From the NCBI RefSeq assembly GCF_030718085.1, contig NZ_JAVAJF010000001.1, forward strand, positions 1,178,001 to 1,242,000: a DNA stretch of 64,000 bases, in the 5' to 3' direction. The stretch comes from Marinobacter sp. MDS2 (GTDB lineage Bacteria; Pseudomonadota; Gammaproteobacteria; Pseudomonadales; Oleiphilaceae). Each line of letters opens with the position of its first letter. Position 1 is the first letter of the stretch. The notes below the pieces were generated by a model, which did not search any database, had not been told where the DNA came from, and saw nothing but the letters and a program-made list of their open reading frames with translations. Both the position numbers and the translations under genes were made by a program. Positions 46,276-56,017 of the stretch are shown here, one piece after another.

Positions 46276-46737
46276 TTAGAACGCGTTTTTCAGATTGTTC
46301 ATGTAGGTGTCTACCAAGCTGTTAAATTCGTGCTTGATGACAGGGCTGATAGCAAGTTTTAGCAGGCTTGGCAGAGGGACTGTCAGCGCAGCGCTGGTTT
46401 GAAAACGAAGGCCAGTGGTATTCGCATCTTTGGCAGTAATCACCCAAGAACCGCTCACAACACCATTGCCTTCACCTTTAACCGGCTCCCAGGTGATCTT
46501 GCCCGCATCTTTGTCGGCAAAATATTTACACGCGTAAACGGTCTGAATGGCGTGTTTATCAACACCGACTTTTTCCATTTCCCAACGGTAGGTGTTGTCA
46601 CCCAGATCGACCAGTTTTTCTACTTTCGGGAAATGACTGACCGATTCGGGAACATCGGCCAGCAGGTCGAATACTTCGTCATAGCTTGCCTGAATTTCCA
46701 GTTCACGGTTCAGCTCGATTGAAACAGTGATAGCCAC
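46276..46737 (-). CDS. SRPBCC-fold (polyketide cyclase/START-like) protein
   Basis: A 153-aa single-domain protein. The GTG at 46737 with AAGGAG 6 bases upstream is the likely start, giving (M)AITVSIELNRELEIQASYDEVFDLLADV, which is the usual SRPBCC beginning. The helix-grip fold is suggested by the pattern DVPESVSHFPKVEKLVDLGDN and the long final helix. Such proteins bind hydrophobic ligands; no specific role is known and the gene stands alone. Confidence 0.8.
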   Translation of the reverse strand: MAITVSIELNRELEIQASYDEVFDLLADVPESVSHFPKVEKLVDLGDNTYRWEMEKVGVDKHAIQTVYACKYFADKDAGKITWEPVKGEGNGVVSGSWVITAKDANTTGLRFQTSAALTVPLPSLLKLAISPVIKHEFNSLVDTYMNNLKNAF

Positions 46738-46929
46738 ATCCGACTCCTTGTTATGCTTATTTGCGTGACAGAGCGTTTTCCCCGGCACGTTTGCGGTGTA
46801 TTTTGAACCAAGACTACCGCTTTGTCATATTCCTGCACTGTTAATTTGCTAACCCTGCGTTATCCTTTGGGTAATTCATTCGTAATACATTAGGCAACTC
46901 CCTTGATCGGGGGAAAAGGAAATCATGCA

Positions 46930-49182
46930 ATGAAAGTCATACGCTACGCGCTCTATGCCGTTATCGGCCTTGTCGTCCTAGCTGTCGCAGCCGTTGCTAT
47001 CGCTGTGGCGGTCATTAACCCCAATGACTACAAGCCCCAAATCGAAGCGGCAGTCGAGAAGCAAACCAATCTGGACCTCATCCTTGAAGGCGATATTGGC
47101 TGGTCATTCATTCCCCTCGGCCTGGAACTGAACAAAGTAGAAGCGACACTCGAAGGTGAGCGCTTTGTTGCTCTGGAGCAGTTAATCGCCCAGATCGATT
47201 TTTGGTCGCTGATCACCATGTCTCCACAAGTAAACACCTTCGTTCTAAATGGCCTAGACGCGCACTTCGAAGTGAATGAGCAAGGCGAAGGCAATTGGGC
47301 GCGGATCATGAAAGAGAAGCCTGCCGGCACCGCAGCACCAGAACAAGCAGACACCCCGGAAACACCGGCAGCCTCTGAAGAAACCGCAGAGGCGAGCGAA
47401 GGCGGCGAAGCGCTTAACTTCAATGTAGAAAATGTTGAGATCAGCGATGCACGCGTTCACTACAATGACCTAAGCACAGGGCAGTCCGTAGTTCTGGAAG
47501 ACTTCTCTGTATTGGCCAGCAACATTACTTTAGGTTCCGAGTTCCCGCTGGACATTCAATTCAGAGTGGAAACAGCACAACCCAAACTGGCCGTAGATGG
47601 CAGCATCAGCGCCAAGCTGAAAGCGAACCAAGCACTCAACGAATTCACTATGTCTGGCCTGAGCGCCGTATTCGACATGAACGGCGAACCGTTTAGCGGC
47701 AAGTCTGTCACTGCTGAACTGGGTGGTTCTCTGGCGGCCAACCTTGAAGACGAAACCGCGTCACTGAACGATTTCACCGCCAGCCTGGCCAACCTGAAAC
47801 TGAGCACCAACCTCAACGTAAAAGGTTTTGGCGACAAGCCGGCTTTGAATGGCAGCCTGGCTATCTCAGAGTTTTCCCTGAAAGAACTCCTGAGCAATCT
47901 CGGCCAACCCGCCATTGAAACCACCGACCCAGATGTACTGAAAGCCATCGCGTTTTCCACCAACCTTGGCGGCAAGCCAGGTACGGTGGCGCTAAGCGAT
48001 CTCAAGATCACCTTGGACGACACCAATTTCAACGGTAACGGCAGCTATACCCTGAGCAACGGTGGTCTGGTGTTCAACCTGCAAGGCGACAAGCTAAACG
48101 CAGACCGCTATTTGCCACCTGCAGCTGAAGATGGCGCTGCCGCCGAGGAGGAAAGTGAAACCGACACCTCGGCAACAGAAACCGCCTCGGCCAGCCAGCC
48201 GGAAACCGATCTTCTGCCACTGGAAACGCTGCGTTCGTTGCTGCTGGACATCAACTTTGATTTGGGCGAGTTGATTGTCAGCAACCTGACCATCAACGAA
48301 ATCAAAGCCAGCACCACCGCGAAAGACGGTTTGCTGAAGGTCGATGAATTCAGCGGCAAGCTGTATTACGGCTCCTTTGGCGCCAACGTCACCATTGACG
48401 CCCGCACCGACAACCCGAAGTGGAACATCCGCTCTGACGTCAACAACGTGCAAACGCTGCCCCTGCTGACGGATCTGGCAGAGGTAGACATGCTGTCTGG
48501 TGGCGCCAACCTCAATCTCGCTGTAAATACGACTGGCAATCGCATCTCGGCATTGCGCAACAACGCAAAAGGTGAAATCAGCTTCAATCTGGCCGAAGGT
48601 GAATTCCGGCAGATGAACCTGACCCGCATGGCCTGCCAAGGCATCGCATTGGTCAATCAGGAGCAGCTGTCTACTTCAGATTGGGGCACAACCACGCCGT
48701 TCAACGACATGCGCGGCACTCTGAAGATTGACGGCAACACTCTGAACAATACCGATCTGGTGGCCGAACTGGCAGGTATGCGTTTGGAAGGCGACGGTAC
48801 CGTTGAACTGGAGCAAAGCGAACTCGATTACGAAGTCGGACTGCGCATTGTTGGCGACATCCACCGCGATCAGGCCTGCCGAACCACCGAGTACGTTCAA
48901 AACGTGGTTATTCCGGTCGAATGCCGCGGCAACTTCGCCGAAGATCCAGCCGGCCTGTGTTCCTTCGACGGCTCTCGGTTCCGTGACACCTTGAAAGATA
49001 TTGCCGCCAACGCTGCGCGCGCGAAAGCAAAAGAAGAGATTGACCGCGCCAAGGAAAAGGCACGAGAAAAGGCGGATGAAGCCAAGCAGAAAGCAAAGGA
49101 CAAGGTTGACGAAAAACTTAAGGAAAAGCTGGGCGAAGAAGGCGGCAAAGTGAAAGACGCGCTTAAAGGCCTGTTCAACTAA
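46930..49182 (+). CDS. AsmA-family protein
   Basis: A 750-aa inner-membrane-anchored periplasmic protein: one N-terminal helix (about 5-25), the AsmA start [21 protein letters not shown] (partly cited), a long beta-rich repeat region and the conserved domain [20 protein letters not shown]. AsmA-like proteins form grooves that move phospholipid between membranes. It has low-complexity linkers (about 137-165 and 400-425, rich in A/E/T/S) and a C-terminal tail of K/E/A heptads predicted to be a coiled coil. The ATG at 46930 has AAAAGGA 9 bases upstream. Its stop overlaps the mutY ATG by one base. Confidence 0.9.
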   Translation: MKVIRYALYAVIGLVVLAVAAVAIAVAVINPNDYKPQIEAAVEKQTNLDLILEGDIGWSFIPLGLELNKVEATLEGERFVALEQLIAQIDFWSLITMSPQVNTFVLNGLDAHFEVNEQGEGNWARIMKEKPAGTAAPEQADTPETPAASEETAEASEGGEALNFNVENVEISDARVHYNDLSTGQSVVLEDFSVLASNITLGSEFPLDIQFRVETAQPKLAVDGSISAKLKANQALNEFTMSGLSAVFDMNGEPFSGKSVTAELGGSLAANLEDETASLNDFTASLANLKLSTNLNVKGFGDKPALNGSLAISEFSLKELLSNLGQPAIETTDPDVLKAIAFSTNLGGKPGTVALSDLKITLDDTNFNGNGSYTLSNGGLVFNLQGDKLNADRYLPPAAEDGAAAEEESETDTSATETASASQPETDLLPLETLRSLLLDINFDLGELIVSNLTINEIKASTTAKDGLLKVDEFSGKLYYGSFGANVTIDARTDNPKWNIRSDVNNVQTLPLLTDLAEVDMLSGGANLNLAVNTTGNRISALRNNAKGEISFNLAEGEFRQMNLTRMACQGIALVNQEQLSTSDWGTTTPFNDMRGTLKIDGNTLNNTDLVAELAGMRLEGDGTVELEQSELDYEVGLRIVGDIHRDQACRTTEYVQNVVIPVECRGNFAEDPAGLCSFDGSRFRDTLKDIAANAARAKAKEEIDRAKEKAREKADEAKQKAKDKVDEKLKEKLGEEGGKVKDALKGLFN

Positions 49183-50246
49183 TGCCAGACCTTTTCGCCG
49201 ACAAACTGCTTGATTGGTACGACAACCACGGCAGGCACAACCTGCCGTGGCACCACAACCGCAACGCTTACCGGGTCTGGGTTTCTGAGATCATGCTTCA
49301 GCAAACCCAGGTCGCGACCGTTATTCCCTACTTTGAAGCCTTCATGGCCAGCTTCCCCGATGTGCAGGCACTCGCCGCAGCCCCCGTTGACGACGTGCTC
49401 AGCCATTGGTCAGGCCTTGGCTACTACGCCCGCGCCCGGAACCTGCACAAAGCAGCCAGGCAGGTCGTTAACGAGTTCGGCGGAGAGTTCCCTCAAGATC
49501 AGGAAACACTGGAATCCCTCACCGGCATCGGCCGCTCAACCGCCGCAGCCATTCTGGCCCAAGCCTTCGGCAAGCGCGCCGCGATTCTGGACGGCAACGT
49601 AAAACGGGTGCTAGCCCGCTATCACGCCGTACCCGGCTGGCCGGGACAAAGCGCTGTCCTCAAGCAGCTATGGGAGCATGCTGAAACCCACACACCAGAC
49701 CAACGTGTGCGCGATTACACTCAGGGCATTATGGATCTGGGCGCCATGGTGTGTACCCGCAGCAAACCGAAGTGCGATAGCTGCCCTCTCAACAACGGGT
49801 GCACTGCCTATGCAGAAAACCAGACCCACTTGTACCCTGGCTCCAAACCCAAAAAGCAGAAGCCGGAAAAAACCACCTGGATGCTGATTTTCGAAGACAA
49901 CGAGGGCCGAATCCTGCTTGAACGTCGCCCTCCTAGCGGCATCTGGGGCGGGCTATGGAGCCTTCCCGAGCTGGATCCAGCGTACGGTACTGAAGAACTG
50001 CAAGAAGCCTGTGAGAGGGAACTGGGGCTCGTGTGCAGCGACCCAGAGCTGATCAGCGGTTTTCGCCATACATTCAGCCATTACCACTTACACATTCAGC
50101 CGGCCCGTTTGCCGGTATCCGCCAGCACCAAGGTTTCAGATTCGGAAAACCAGCGTTGGCTACACCGCGACGAAGCACTCGCGCTAGGCCTGCCAGCACC
50201 CATTCGCAGCTTGCTGACGGAGCCGGAGCAAAGCGCCCTGCTCTGA
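49182..50246 (+). CDS. mutY: A/G-specific adenine glycosylase MutY
   Basis: Base-excision repair glycosylase that removes adenine opposite 8-oxoguanine. The 354-aa product has catalytic Glu36 ([10 protein letters not shown]) and Asp137 ([11 protein letters not shown]), the helix-hairpin-helix [13 protein letters not shown], the [4Fe-4S] motif C-x6-C-x2-C-x5-C ([17 protein letters not shown]) and a C-terminal NUDIX-like domain ([20 protein letters not shown]). It is coupled to asmA by a TAATG overlap and followed by yggX as in most gammaproteobacteria. Confidence 0.97.
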   Translation: MPDLFADKLLDWYDNHGRHNLPWHHNRNAYRVWVSEIMLQQTQVATVIPYFEAFMASFPDVQALAAAPVDDVLSHWSGLGYYARARNLHKAARQVVNEFGGEFPQDQETLESLTGIGRSTAAAILAQAFGKRAAILDGNVKRVLARYHAVPGWPGQSAVLKQLWEHAETHTPDQRVRDYTQGIMDLGAMVCTRSKPKCDSCPLNNGCTAYAENQTHLYPGSKPKKQKPEKTTWMLIFEDNEGRILLERRPPSGIWGGLWSLPELDPAYGTEELQEACERELGLVCSDPELISGFRHTFSHYHLHIQPARLPVSASTKVSDSENQRWLHRDEALALGLPAPIRSLLTEPEQSALL

Positions 50247-50295
50247 TCCGATCTGTTATCATGCTCGCTGCAACAACCCCAATATAGGAGTCATC

Positions 50296-50568
50296 ATGAG
50301 CCGCACTGTATTCTGCCGAAAGTACCAGAAGGAAATGGAAGGCCTGTCCATGCCTCCAATGCCCGGCCCCAAGGGCCAGGATATCTTTGAAAACGTATCC
50401 AAAGCCGCCTGGGACGAATGGCAGAATCAGCAGACCATGCTGATCAACGAAAAGCACCTGAATCTGATGGACGTGAACAACCGCAAATACCTGCAAGCGC
50501 AGATGGACCACTTCTTTAATAACGAGCCTTTCGACAAGGCCGAAGGGTACGTACCGCCAGAAAAGTAA
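50296..50568 (+). CDS. yggX: Fe(2+)-trafficking protein YggX
   Basis: A 90-aa protein protecting Fe-S clusters and DNA from oxidative damage, beginning [17 protein letters not shown] with the conserved Cys7 and continuing [25 protein letters not shown] precedes the ATG by 7 bases. The mutY-yggX pair is a classic neighbourhood. Confidence 0.97.
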   Translation: MSRTVFCRKYQKEMEGLSMPPMPGPKGQDIFENVSKAAWDEWQNQQTMLINEKHLNLMDVNNRKYLQAQMDHFFNNEPFDKAEGYVPPEK

Positions 50569-50627
50569 GGAATTTGGTCAAGGCCTGATCAACTGCGGAA
50601 ATATTAAGAAATTTTTGCTCGCCAGCC

Positions 50628-50656
50628 TTGACTCCCAACCCCTAAACCGGTTTAAT
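50628..50656 (+). promoter_or_regulatory. Sigma-70 promoter of tRNA-Phe
   Basis: TTGACT (50628-50633), a 17-bp spacer and TTTAAT (50651-50656), followed by a GC-rich discriminator AGCGCCCC typical of stringently controlled stable RNA promoters. The tRNA begins 30 bases downstream. Confidence 0.8.
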
Positions 50657-50686
50657 AGCGCCCCGTTGGAGCACATAGCTCAACAC

Positions 50687-50762
50687 GCCCGGATAGCTCA
50701 GTCGGTAGAGCAGAGGATTGAAAATCCTCGTGTCGGTGGTTCGATTCCGCCTCCGGGCACCA
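50687..50762 (+). tRNA. tRNA-Phe (GAA)
   Basis: A 76-nt cloverleaf with acceptor stem GCCCGGA / TCCGGGC, D-arm AGCTCAGTCGGTAGAGC, anticodon arm AGGATTGAAAATCCT with anticodon GAA, T-arm with GGTTCGATTCC and an encoded CCA end. A strong promoter and an intrinsic terminator surround it. Confidence 0.98.
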
Positions 50763-50776
50763 CTAATTTCTCGATC

Positions 50777-50801
50777 AAGCCCGCTTTTTAGCGGGCTTTT
50801 T
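50777..50801 (+). terminator. Terminator of tRNA-Phe
   Basis: Stem AAGCCCGCT / AGCGGGCTT (50777-50785, 50790-50798) with a TTTT loop, followed by further T (to 50801). Confidence 0.93.
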
Positions 50802-50856
50802 CGTTTCTAGACAATAATTTTTTTCAAAAATTACGCAGCCCAACATCTACCCCATC

Positions 50857-50894
50857 AAAAAAAACGGCCCGGGATCCAATAGATGCCGAGCCGT
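50857..50894 (-). terminator. Terminator of the PEP-CTERM gene
   Basis: On the minus strand ACGGCTCGG pairs with CCGGGCCGT (one G-T pair) and is followed by eight T (50864-50857). It begins 23 bases after the stop codon. Confidence 0.85.
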
Positions 50895-50916
50895 CCGAAG
50901 AACCTACCTCCAAGTA

Positions 50917-51459
50917 TTACTTGTGGGCTCTTCGCCTAGCCATACCAAGCCCTAACAACCCCAAGCCGATCAAAGCCAGCGTGCTCGGCTCGGGCACTTT
51001 AGTCGGCTGTCCATTGTAATAAATCGAGGCATGGGACAAGTCCTTGCCTGATTCCCATGTTCCGGAAAGAGGATCAGCAACCGTCAGATCGAGTAGAAAT
51101 GCCCCGAACCCATTTCCCGCCTTAAGCGTAATCACGATATCGCTCAAACCAGCGAGCGTATTGATTGCCCAAGTTCCAGATTTGTCACCGTTCGTCGGTG
51201 CAGTTAAAAACTCAATCACTCCATCGCCATCTCGGCCATCGTTTTTATCCGAGAGTACCCATCCTGTCATTCCGAAAAGCGAAAAACTTGCATCAATTTG
51301 GTTAGTGTCATTACCGCTGAAACATGCGCTATTCGCTGCATCGGACAACGTATAAGTAGTCGCAGAGGTACACGACATCGGTACGGCCTGTGCTGGACTG
51401 CCTGCCATCAAAAGCAATGCAACAGAACTTATCGCCATTAATCGAATTGTAGCTGTCAT
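50917..51459 (-). CDS. PEP-CTERM sorting domain protein
   Basis: A 180-aa secreted protein with a signal peptide (SVALLLMAGSPAQA) and a C-terminal PEP-CTERM signal VPEPSTLALIGLGLLGLG followed by ARRRAHK. Such proteins are processed by an exosortase (EpsH/XrtA) and usually belong to exopolysaccharide or biofilm matrices. The middle has Cys residues (SCTSAT, ACFSGN) and a beta-rich domain of no known function. It is monocistronic with its own terminator, sits right after tRNA-Phe, and uses more AT-rich codons than its neighbours, so recent acquisition is possible. No exosortase gene is in the window. Confidence 0.88.
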   Translation of the reverse strand: MTATIRLMAISSVALLLMAGSPAQAVPMSCTSATTYTLSDAANSACFSGNDTNQIDASFSLFGMTGWVLSDKNDGRDGDGVIEFLTAPTNGDKSGTWAINTLAGLSDIVITLKAGNGFGAFLLDLTVADPLSGTWESGKDLSHASIYYNGQPTKVPEPSTLALIGLGLLGLGMARRRAHK

Positions 51460-51732
51460 TACCGTTACTCCCTCATGAATCTAATGAAGATTCCTTCACT
51501 AAGATCTGACGCAACAATTGCTCCACAGCAGGCAATATCAATTTAATACAAGTGCTTAAAAAAACAGCTCATTGGCTCGCTTATGCAAAGTGTAAAGTTT
51601 ACTGACGGATTAGAGACGAGGCGCGAAGCTCTTTATATAGGCTCACCCAATTCAGCCTCCGCTAGTGGTTACTGGAGCAAACAGAGAGGTCGAGAGAGCC
51701 CCTTTATCAGCATGCGCTCCTGTGGAAAATGG

Positions 51733-53457
51733 TCATGCCGCAGAGCACACGCGGTTACGCCCTCCGGTTTTGGCTACATACAGGGCCTTGTCGGCCCGAT
51801 TAACAGCGTCTTCGACCGATTCAGTGGCACTGTTGACCTGTGCAACACCCAGACTGACCGTCACCCGGATCTTCACTTCATCGCCGGCTTGAACGGCATG
51901 TGTTTCAACTCCCTCCCGAATTCGCTCTGCACAGTTCTCGGCTTCGGCGTGGTCGGCACCGGGCAACAGGATCATAAACTCCTCGCCTCCAAAGCGCGCA
52001 ATCAAGTCTCTGTCTCGACTGAATTTCTGAAGGTTGCCTGCCACAGCCTTCAAAACCAGATCGCCGGCATGATGCCCGTACGTATCGTTCACTGATTTGA
52101 AGTGATCGATATCCAAGGCGATCACCGACAGCGGCTGCCCCAGAACAGTTGCTCGCTCGGCCATCGACTTGGCCTCAGCCATAAAGTACCGGCGATTATA
52201 GAGTTGGGTCAGTGGATCCGTAGCCGCCTGCCGTTTGAGCTCGTCCTGCTGGGCACGGATATCCTCGAGCACTTTGATTCGGTATGAAATGATGAATGCC
52301 AGCGTTATCGCTTCCAGCACAATACCAATTCCTACCCCATGGCTGTTGAGATAATTTGGCTCCATCAACCCCTTGTAAAACAGCACAGCAAAACCGTTGA
52401 ACACGACAAAAAAGCTATGCCCCACGAGAAAAAACTTCGCCAACGGGTGGCCTTTGCGCAATATTGAGAGGCTTACCGAAAACGTCACGACCATCATCAA
52501 TGCTGCAAGACTACTTGCGGGCACCAAAGCCCCTTCGATATCGAACAGCCCATAGCAGAAACCCGCCACCAACACAGCCAGCAAGCCACTGAGAACTCCA
52601 TGTTCGCTAACATAAAACTCACGGGTTTCGAATATCACCATCATGAACAGCACAAGAAAAATCGGCATGGTGAATACCGACAGGTTCAGCATGAAAACGC
52701 CATCGCCATATACATTGAACGCTTTCGCAAGCAAGCCGTAGGAGAGCGCTATCCAGACCCCCCCCGAAATAAGATAAAGGGAGTACAACATGTTCTCTTT
52801 CTTGTTGGTGGCGAAATACAACAGGCCGTTATAAAACACCAACGCCAACATCATTCCCACCATTAACGCGATGTCCAGATGCCCACCCACTAACGCCTGT
52901 CGTGAGTGCTTATCGTCGTAGATTTCCGCCTCAAACCACTGATGCGAATACAGATGACTGCGGATGTAGATAATGGTGTTTTGCCCCGCCGGCACCGAGA
53001 ATGGATAGACGATCGTCCCCCGATGCATTAAAGGGTTGTCGCTGGCATCGTTCAGATCAATCTCGGCGCGCCCGACCAGGCTCTGGGAACGCTCCTCATA
53101 GATTTCTATTGCGCGCACCTGAAAAGCCGCGGGTAAATGCAGAAACAGGACTTTCTTCTCCAGCCCCGGATTTTTCAACGCAATCCGGTGCCAGGTAACC
53201 GAGGCCCCGGTCCCGAGAGCCCCTTTACTATTCATGGTGTTATAGGTTTTCTCGCGAACCTCCTGATAAGTTAGCGACTGCGAATTGTCGATAAGGTAGC
53301 CGACGGGAAAGTCCGTTAACCGAATCTCGTCATCACCCGCATCCAGGATGGGCGCTGCGTGCGCTGCCATACTCACAACCCACAGCAGAAGAACGAACAC
53401 AATCACTCTGCGAACTGCCATATCAGGGATGGCCTTGAAATTCGGCGGGAGCGGCAT
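51733..53457 (-). CDS. 7TMR-DISM diguanylate cyclase (second copy)
   Basis: A 574-aa cyclic di-GMP synthase with the same plan as the protein encoded at 2.8-4.7 kb: signal segment (AVRRVIVFVLLLWVVSMAAHA), 7TMR-DISM extracellular domain (about 30-165), seven membrane helices (about 175-390), a linker helix and a GGDEF domain with active loop GGEEF (490-494) and I-site RDRD (481-484). ATG 53457 has AAGGA 8 bases upstream; ATG 53421 would trim 12 residues before the signal peptide. The two paralogues differ greatly outside the motifs, so they probably sense different signals. Confidence 0.9.
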   Translation of the reverse strand: MPLPPNFKAIPDMAVRRVIVFVLLLWVVSMAAHAAPILDAGDDEIRLTDFPVGYLIDNSQSLTYQEVREKTYNTMNSKGALGTGASVTWHRIALKNPGLEKKVLFLHLPAAFQVRAIEIYEERSQSLVGRAEIDLNDASDNPLMHRGTIVYPFSVPAGQNTIIYIRSHLYSHQWFEAEIYDDKHSRQALVGGHLDIALMVGMMLALVFYNGLLYFATNKKENMLYSLYLISGGVWIALSYGLLAKAFNVYGDGVFMLNLSVFTMPIFLVLFMMVIFETREFYVSEHGVLSGLLAVLVAGFCYGLFDIEGALVPASSLAALMMVVTFSVSLSILRKGHPLAKFFLVGHSFFVVFNGFAVLFYKGLMEPNYLNSHGVGIGIVLEAITLAFIISYRIKVLEDIRAQQDELKRQAATDPLTQLYNRRYFMAEAKSMAERATVLGQPLSVIALDIDHFKSVNDTYGHHAGDLVLKAVAGNLQKFSRDRDLIARFGGEEFMILLPGADHAEAENCAERIREGVETHAVQAGDEVKIRVTVSLGVAQVNSATESVEDAVNRADKALYVAKTGGRNRVCSAA

Positions 53458-53557
53458 GGAAAGCGTCCTTGTTTTTGTAACTACTTGATATTGACCGCTC
53501 CAACGGGGCACGCAGCAGACAACTGAAGCTTGCACGACAAGGCAGCGGAGTATTCCG

Positions 53558-54802
53558 TTACTGTTCGATCAAGAAATAAGGCTCCGGCAACCAACCCGCC
53601 AGCCCCAGAAAGTGAAACACAATGGTCAAGCTACCGAACACCAACACCAGCGCGATCGCCAGCTGGCCACCCGGAGCCATGAAGCCACTGCGACCGCCGT
53701 CGAGGGTTCTGGATTTTCGGGCCAGCAAAGCCGGAACAATGCAGGCCCATACCGCTGCAGCCGCACCAGCATAGCCGATGGCCAGCACAAAGCCGAACGG
53801 GAAAAACAGCGACAGCATCAGCGGCGGGATGAAGGTGATGGCCCAGGTTTTGGTGCGCCCCTTTCGGTCATTGCTGAAGCCCAGCAGATCGGCCATGTAA
53901 TCAAAGGTCCCCAGACCGACACCAACGAATGACGACAGAATGGCCGCCGTCGAGAAGGCACTGATGGTGGTCGCCACCCGTTCGGAATCGATGGCATAGC
54001 CAAGGGCCGCCAGCAGGACATCGACATCGCCACCCTGGGCGACAACCGGGCCGAAATCCGCCCTCGGCAGGTTACCGAAAATACTGAGCAGCCATACCAG
54101 GTAGAAAGTCAGGGCCACCAGGGTTCCTCCCAGAATCGCCTTCTGTGCTTTGCGCTCTTCACCGTAATAAGCCCGCATGGAGGCCACCGAATGGTGATAA
54201 CCAAAGGAGGTCAGGGCAACCGGCAGCATGGCCATGGCGAAAGGCGCGTAGCGTCCATCGGGGTTAGCGGAATCGAACAAAACACCGAGATCAATGCGCA
54301 CCGCCAGGCCCGACACCCCCAACACAAAGCTCACCAGCATGAAGGTCACCAGCACCACCGACAGCCGATCCACCGCTCGGGTTGAATGCCAGACCATCAG
54401 AGAAAACAGCAGCACAAAAATGACCGACGCCAACTTGCTGCCGACACCCGTCATGCTTTGCAGAATCAGGCCAGACGAGGTGATGTAGGCATACAGCAGA
54501 ATTCCACCCACAAAATAGACCGTCAGATTACTGAAGGCATTCACCCGCGTGCCCAGCAGAGATTTAGTCACCGTGTTAAACGACGCCCGCAGATCGAAGT
54601 GCTTGAACGCTTCCAGCAGCATCCAGCCGGAGAGGGTCATCACCAACATAGTCAGCACCAGGGCCAGACTGGACCAGACGGTCCAGGCTCCGGCACCGGA
54701 ACTGGGCAAGCCCAGCATGCCAGCACCCACGCACACACTGGCGATAATACTTGCACCGCCAATAAGTGACGGTACTGGTTGTGATTTTACTTGCTTTGCC
54801 AC
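53558..54802 (-). CDS. Aromatic amino acid permease (HAAAP family)
   Basis: A 414-aa inner-membrane protein with eleven hydrophobic segments. The family start (SLIGGASIIASVCVGAGMLGLP), SFGYHHSVASMRAYYG and FSTAAILSSFVGVGLGTFDY identify the TyrP/Mtr/TnaB group of proton-coupled tyrosine/tryptophan importers. Which aromatic amino acid it prefers is not readable. It lies between the second diguanylate cyclase and the esterase, all read leftward but each apparently independent. Confidence 0.9.
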   Translation of the reverse strand: MAKQVKSQPVPSLIGGASIIASVCVGAGMLGLPSSGAGAWTVWSSLALVLTMLVMTLSGWMLLEAFKHFDLRASFNTVTKSLLGTRVNAFSNLTVYFVGGILLYAYITSSGLILQSMTGVGSKLASVIFVLLFSLMVWHSTRAVDRLSVVLVTFMLVSFVLGVSGLAVRIDLGVLFDSANPDGRYAPFAMAMLPVALTSFGYHHSVASMRAYYGEERKAQKAILGGTLVALTFYLVWLLSIFGNLPRADFGPVVAQGGDVDVLLAALGYAIDSERVATTISAFSTAAILSSFVGVGLGTFDYMADLLGFSNDRKGRTKTWAITFIPPLMLSLFFPFGFVLAIGYAGAAAAVWACIVPALLARKSRTLDGGRSGFMAPGGQLAIALVLVFGSLTIVFHFLGLAGWLPEPYFLIEQ

Positions 54803-54836
54803 TTAGCCCCCGCTATCAGGTAAAGGTTGCAAACGA

Positions 54837-55514
54837 TTACTCGTGCGCCGGTTTCGGTGCTACAAGCGGCGTCAGGAAACGGTCCAGATCATTCACCTCT
54901 TCCAGACACAGGCTGTGTTCCATGCCATAGTCTTGGTACTCGGGCTCGAAGCCTAACCCTTGCAAAGTCTGATAGGCCGCTTGTCCCAGTTGCTCCATCA
55001 CGATCTGATCAAACCGGCCATGGCCGATGAAAATCGGTAAGTTGCGGTTAGCAGCGCTCAATTCGATGGAGTCTGCTGTCGCGAAGTAGGTGGACAAGGC
55101 AAACAAACCGCCCAAGCGCTCGGGGTAGCTTAGAGCCAGTTCGTAGGCCACCGCACCGCCCTGAGAGAAACCACCAAGAATGATATTCTCACTGGCCACA
55201 CCGCGTTCACGTTCGGCTTTGATCAGCTCCGCCACCATGCCCGCAGACGCTCGAAGTTGTTCCGCGTCTACTTTACGGTCAACGTCCATGGCCAGAATGT
55301 CGTACCAGGCGGGCATCACCATGCCGCCGTTTATGGTTACCGGTAGTTCGGGTGCATGGGGGAAAATAAAACGCACAGGGGTTTCACGGGAGAAGGCGAA
55401 TTCGGGCACCACCGGCTCGAAATCATGGCCACTGGCACCCAGGCCGTGCAGCCAGATGATGGTGTGTTGGGGCTCGGGACCGGTATCGATCTGCAATGCG
55501 TTCAACTTTGCCAT
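54837..55514 (-). CDS. Carboxylesterase / lysophospholipase-like alpha/beta hydrolase
   Basis: A 225-aa cytosolic hydrolase of the phospholipase/carboxylesterase family (carboxylesterase II). The catalytic triad is Ser117 (GGFSQGG), Asp169 (HGRFDQIV) and His200 (YGMEHSL), and the oxyanion loop is IIWLHGLGASGHDFEP. ATG 55514 has GGGAG 6 bases upstream. Its natural substrate is unknown; related enzymes cleave short acyl esters and acyl-protein thioesters. Confidence 0.9.
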   Translation of the reverse strand: MAKLNALQIDTGPEPQHTIIWLHGLGASGHDFEPVVPEFAFSRETPVRFIFPHAPELPVTINGGMVMPAWYDILAMDVDRKVDAEQLRASAGMVAELIKAERERGVASENIILGGFSQGGAVAYELALSYPERLGGLFALSTYFATADSIELSAANRNLPIFIGHGRFDQIVMEQLGQAAYQTLQGLGFEPEYQDYGMEHSLCLEEVNDLDRFLTPLVAPKPAHE

Positions 55515-55619
55515 GGGGTCTCCCGTCAATTAGGTAAATAAACCCCGCATCATACAGCTTCGATAATTTTCTACACCAGCAAAGGGGAAGAATATAAGTC
55601 GCCGGGCCACCTCGGAACT

Positions 55620-55991
55620 TTAGTTTTCGGCACGATCCGCAAGCCGGTGAGCAACCCACCGATGGTAAAGTGCCGCCAGAGACGGGCGAATTACAGGCAG
55701 CCCGATCAGCCACGCCAGCGGCTTCAACACTGGCACTCGGGACATCAGCAGGATATAGGCATCCATCTCCTGATGAATCTTCCCGTCACTGTCTTTTACA
55801 TGCAGCTCGCGCAAGGCTTTGTCCGGATCGATACCTTGGGCTTCTAGCTCCTCGTCACGGCCGGTGATATCCAACCAGCCCACGGAATCACCGCCCCGAC
55901 CGGCCAGCTTTTCATACCACCGGCGGTCCCGAATGCAGGTTGGGCAAGCGCCATCGTAAAACACCAACAACTTGTCTTTATCCTGAGCCAT
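55620..55991 (-). CDS. DCC-family thiol-disulfide oxidoreductase (DUF393)
   Basis: A 123-aa protein with the family's N-terminal motif FYDGACPTCIRDRRWYEK (redox pair Cys16-x2-Cys19) and the later MDAYILLMSRVPVLKPLAWLI membrane-associated helix. DCC proteins are thioredoxin-like and of undefined role. It is followed by the esterase gene 105 bases on and preceded by the efflux pump 26 bases upstream, so it may share a transcript with the latter. Confidence 0.88.
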   Translation of the reverse strand: MAQDKDKLLVFYDGACPTCIRDRRWYEKLAGRGGDSVGWLDITGRDEELEAQGIDPDKALRELHVKDSDGKIHQEMDAYILLMSRVPVLKPLAWLIGLPVIRPSLAALYHRWVAHRLADRAEN

Positions 55992-56017
55992 AGAACCCTC
56001 CTTTCGAGCGCACCAAC

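Noticed and set aside
51583..52095. A 170-codon open frame on the plus strand
   Set aside because: Most of it overlaps the GGDEF coding sequence on the other strand and the translation has no protein character.
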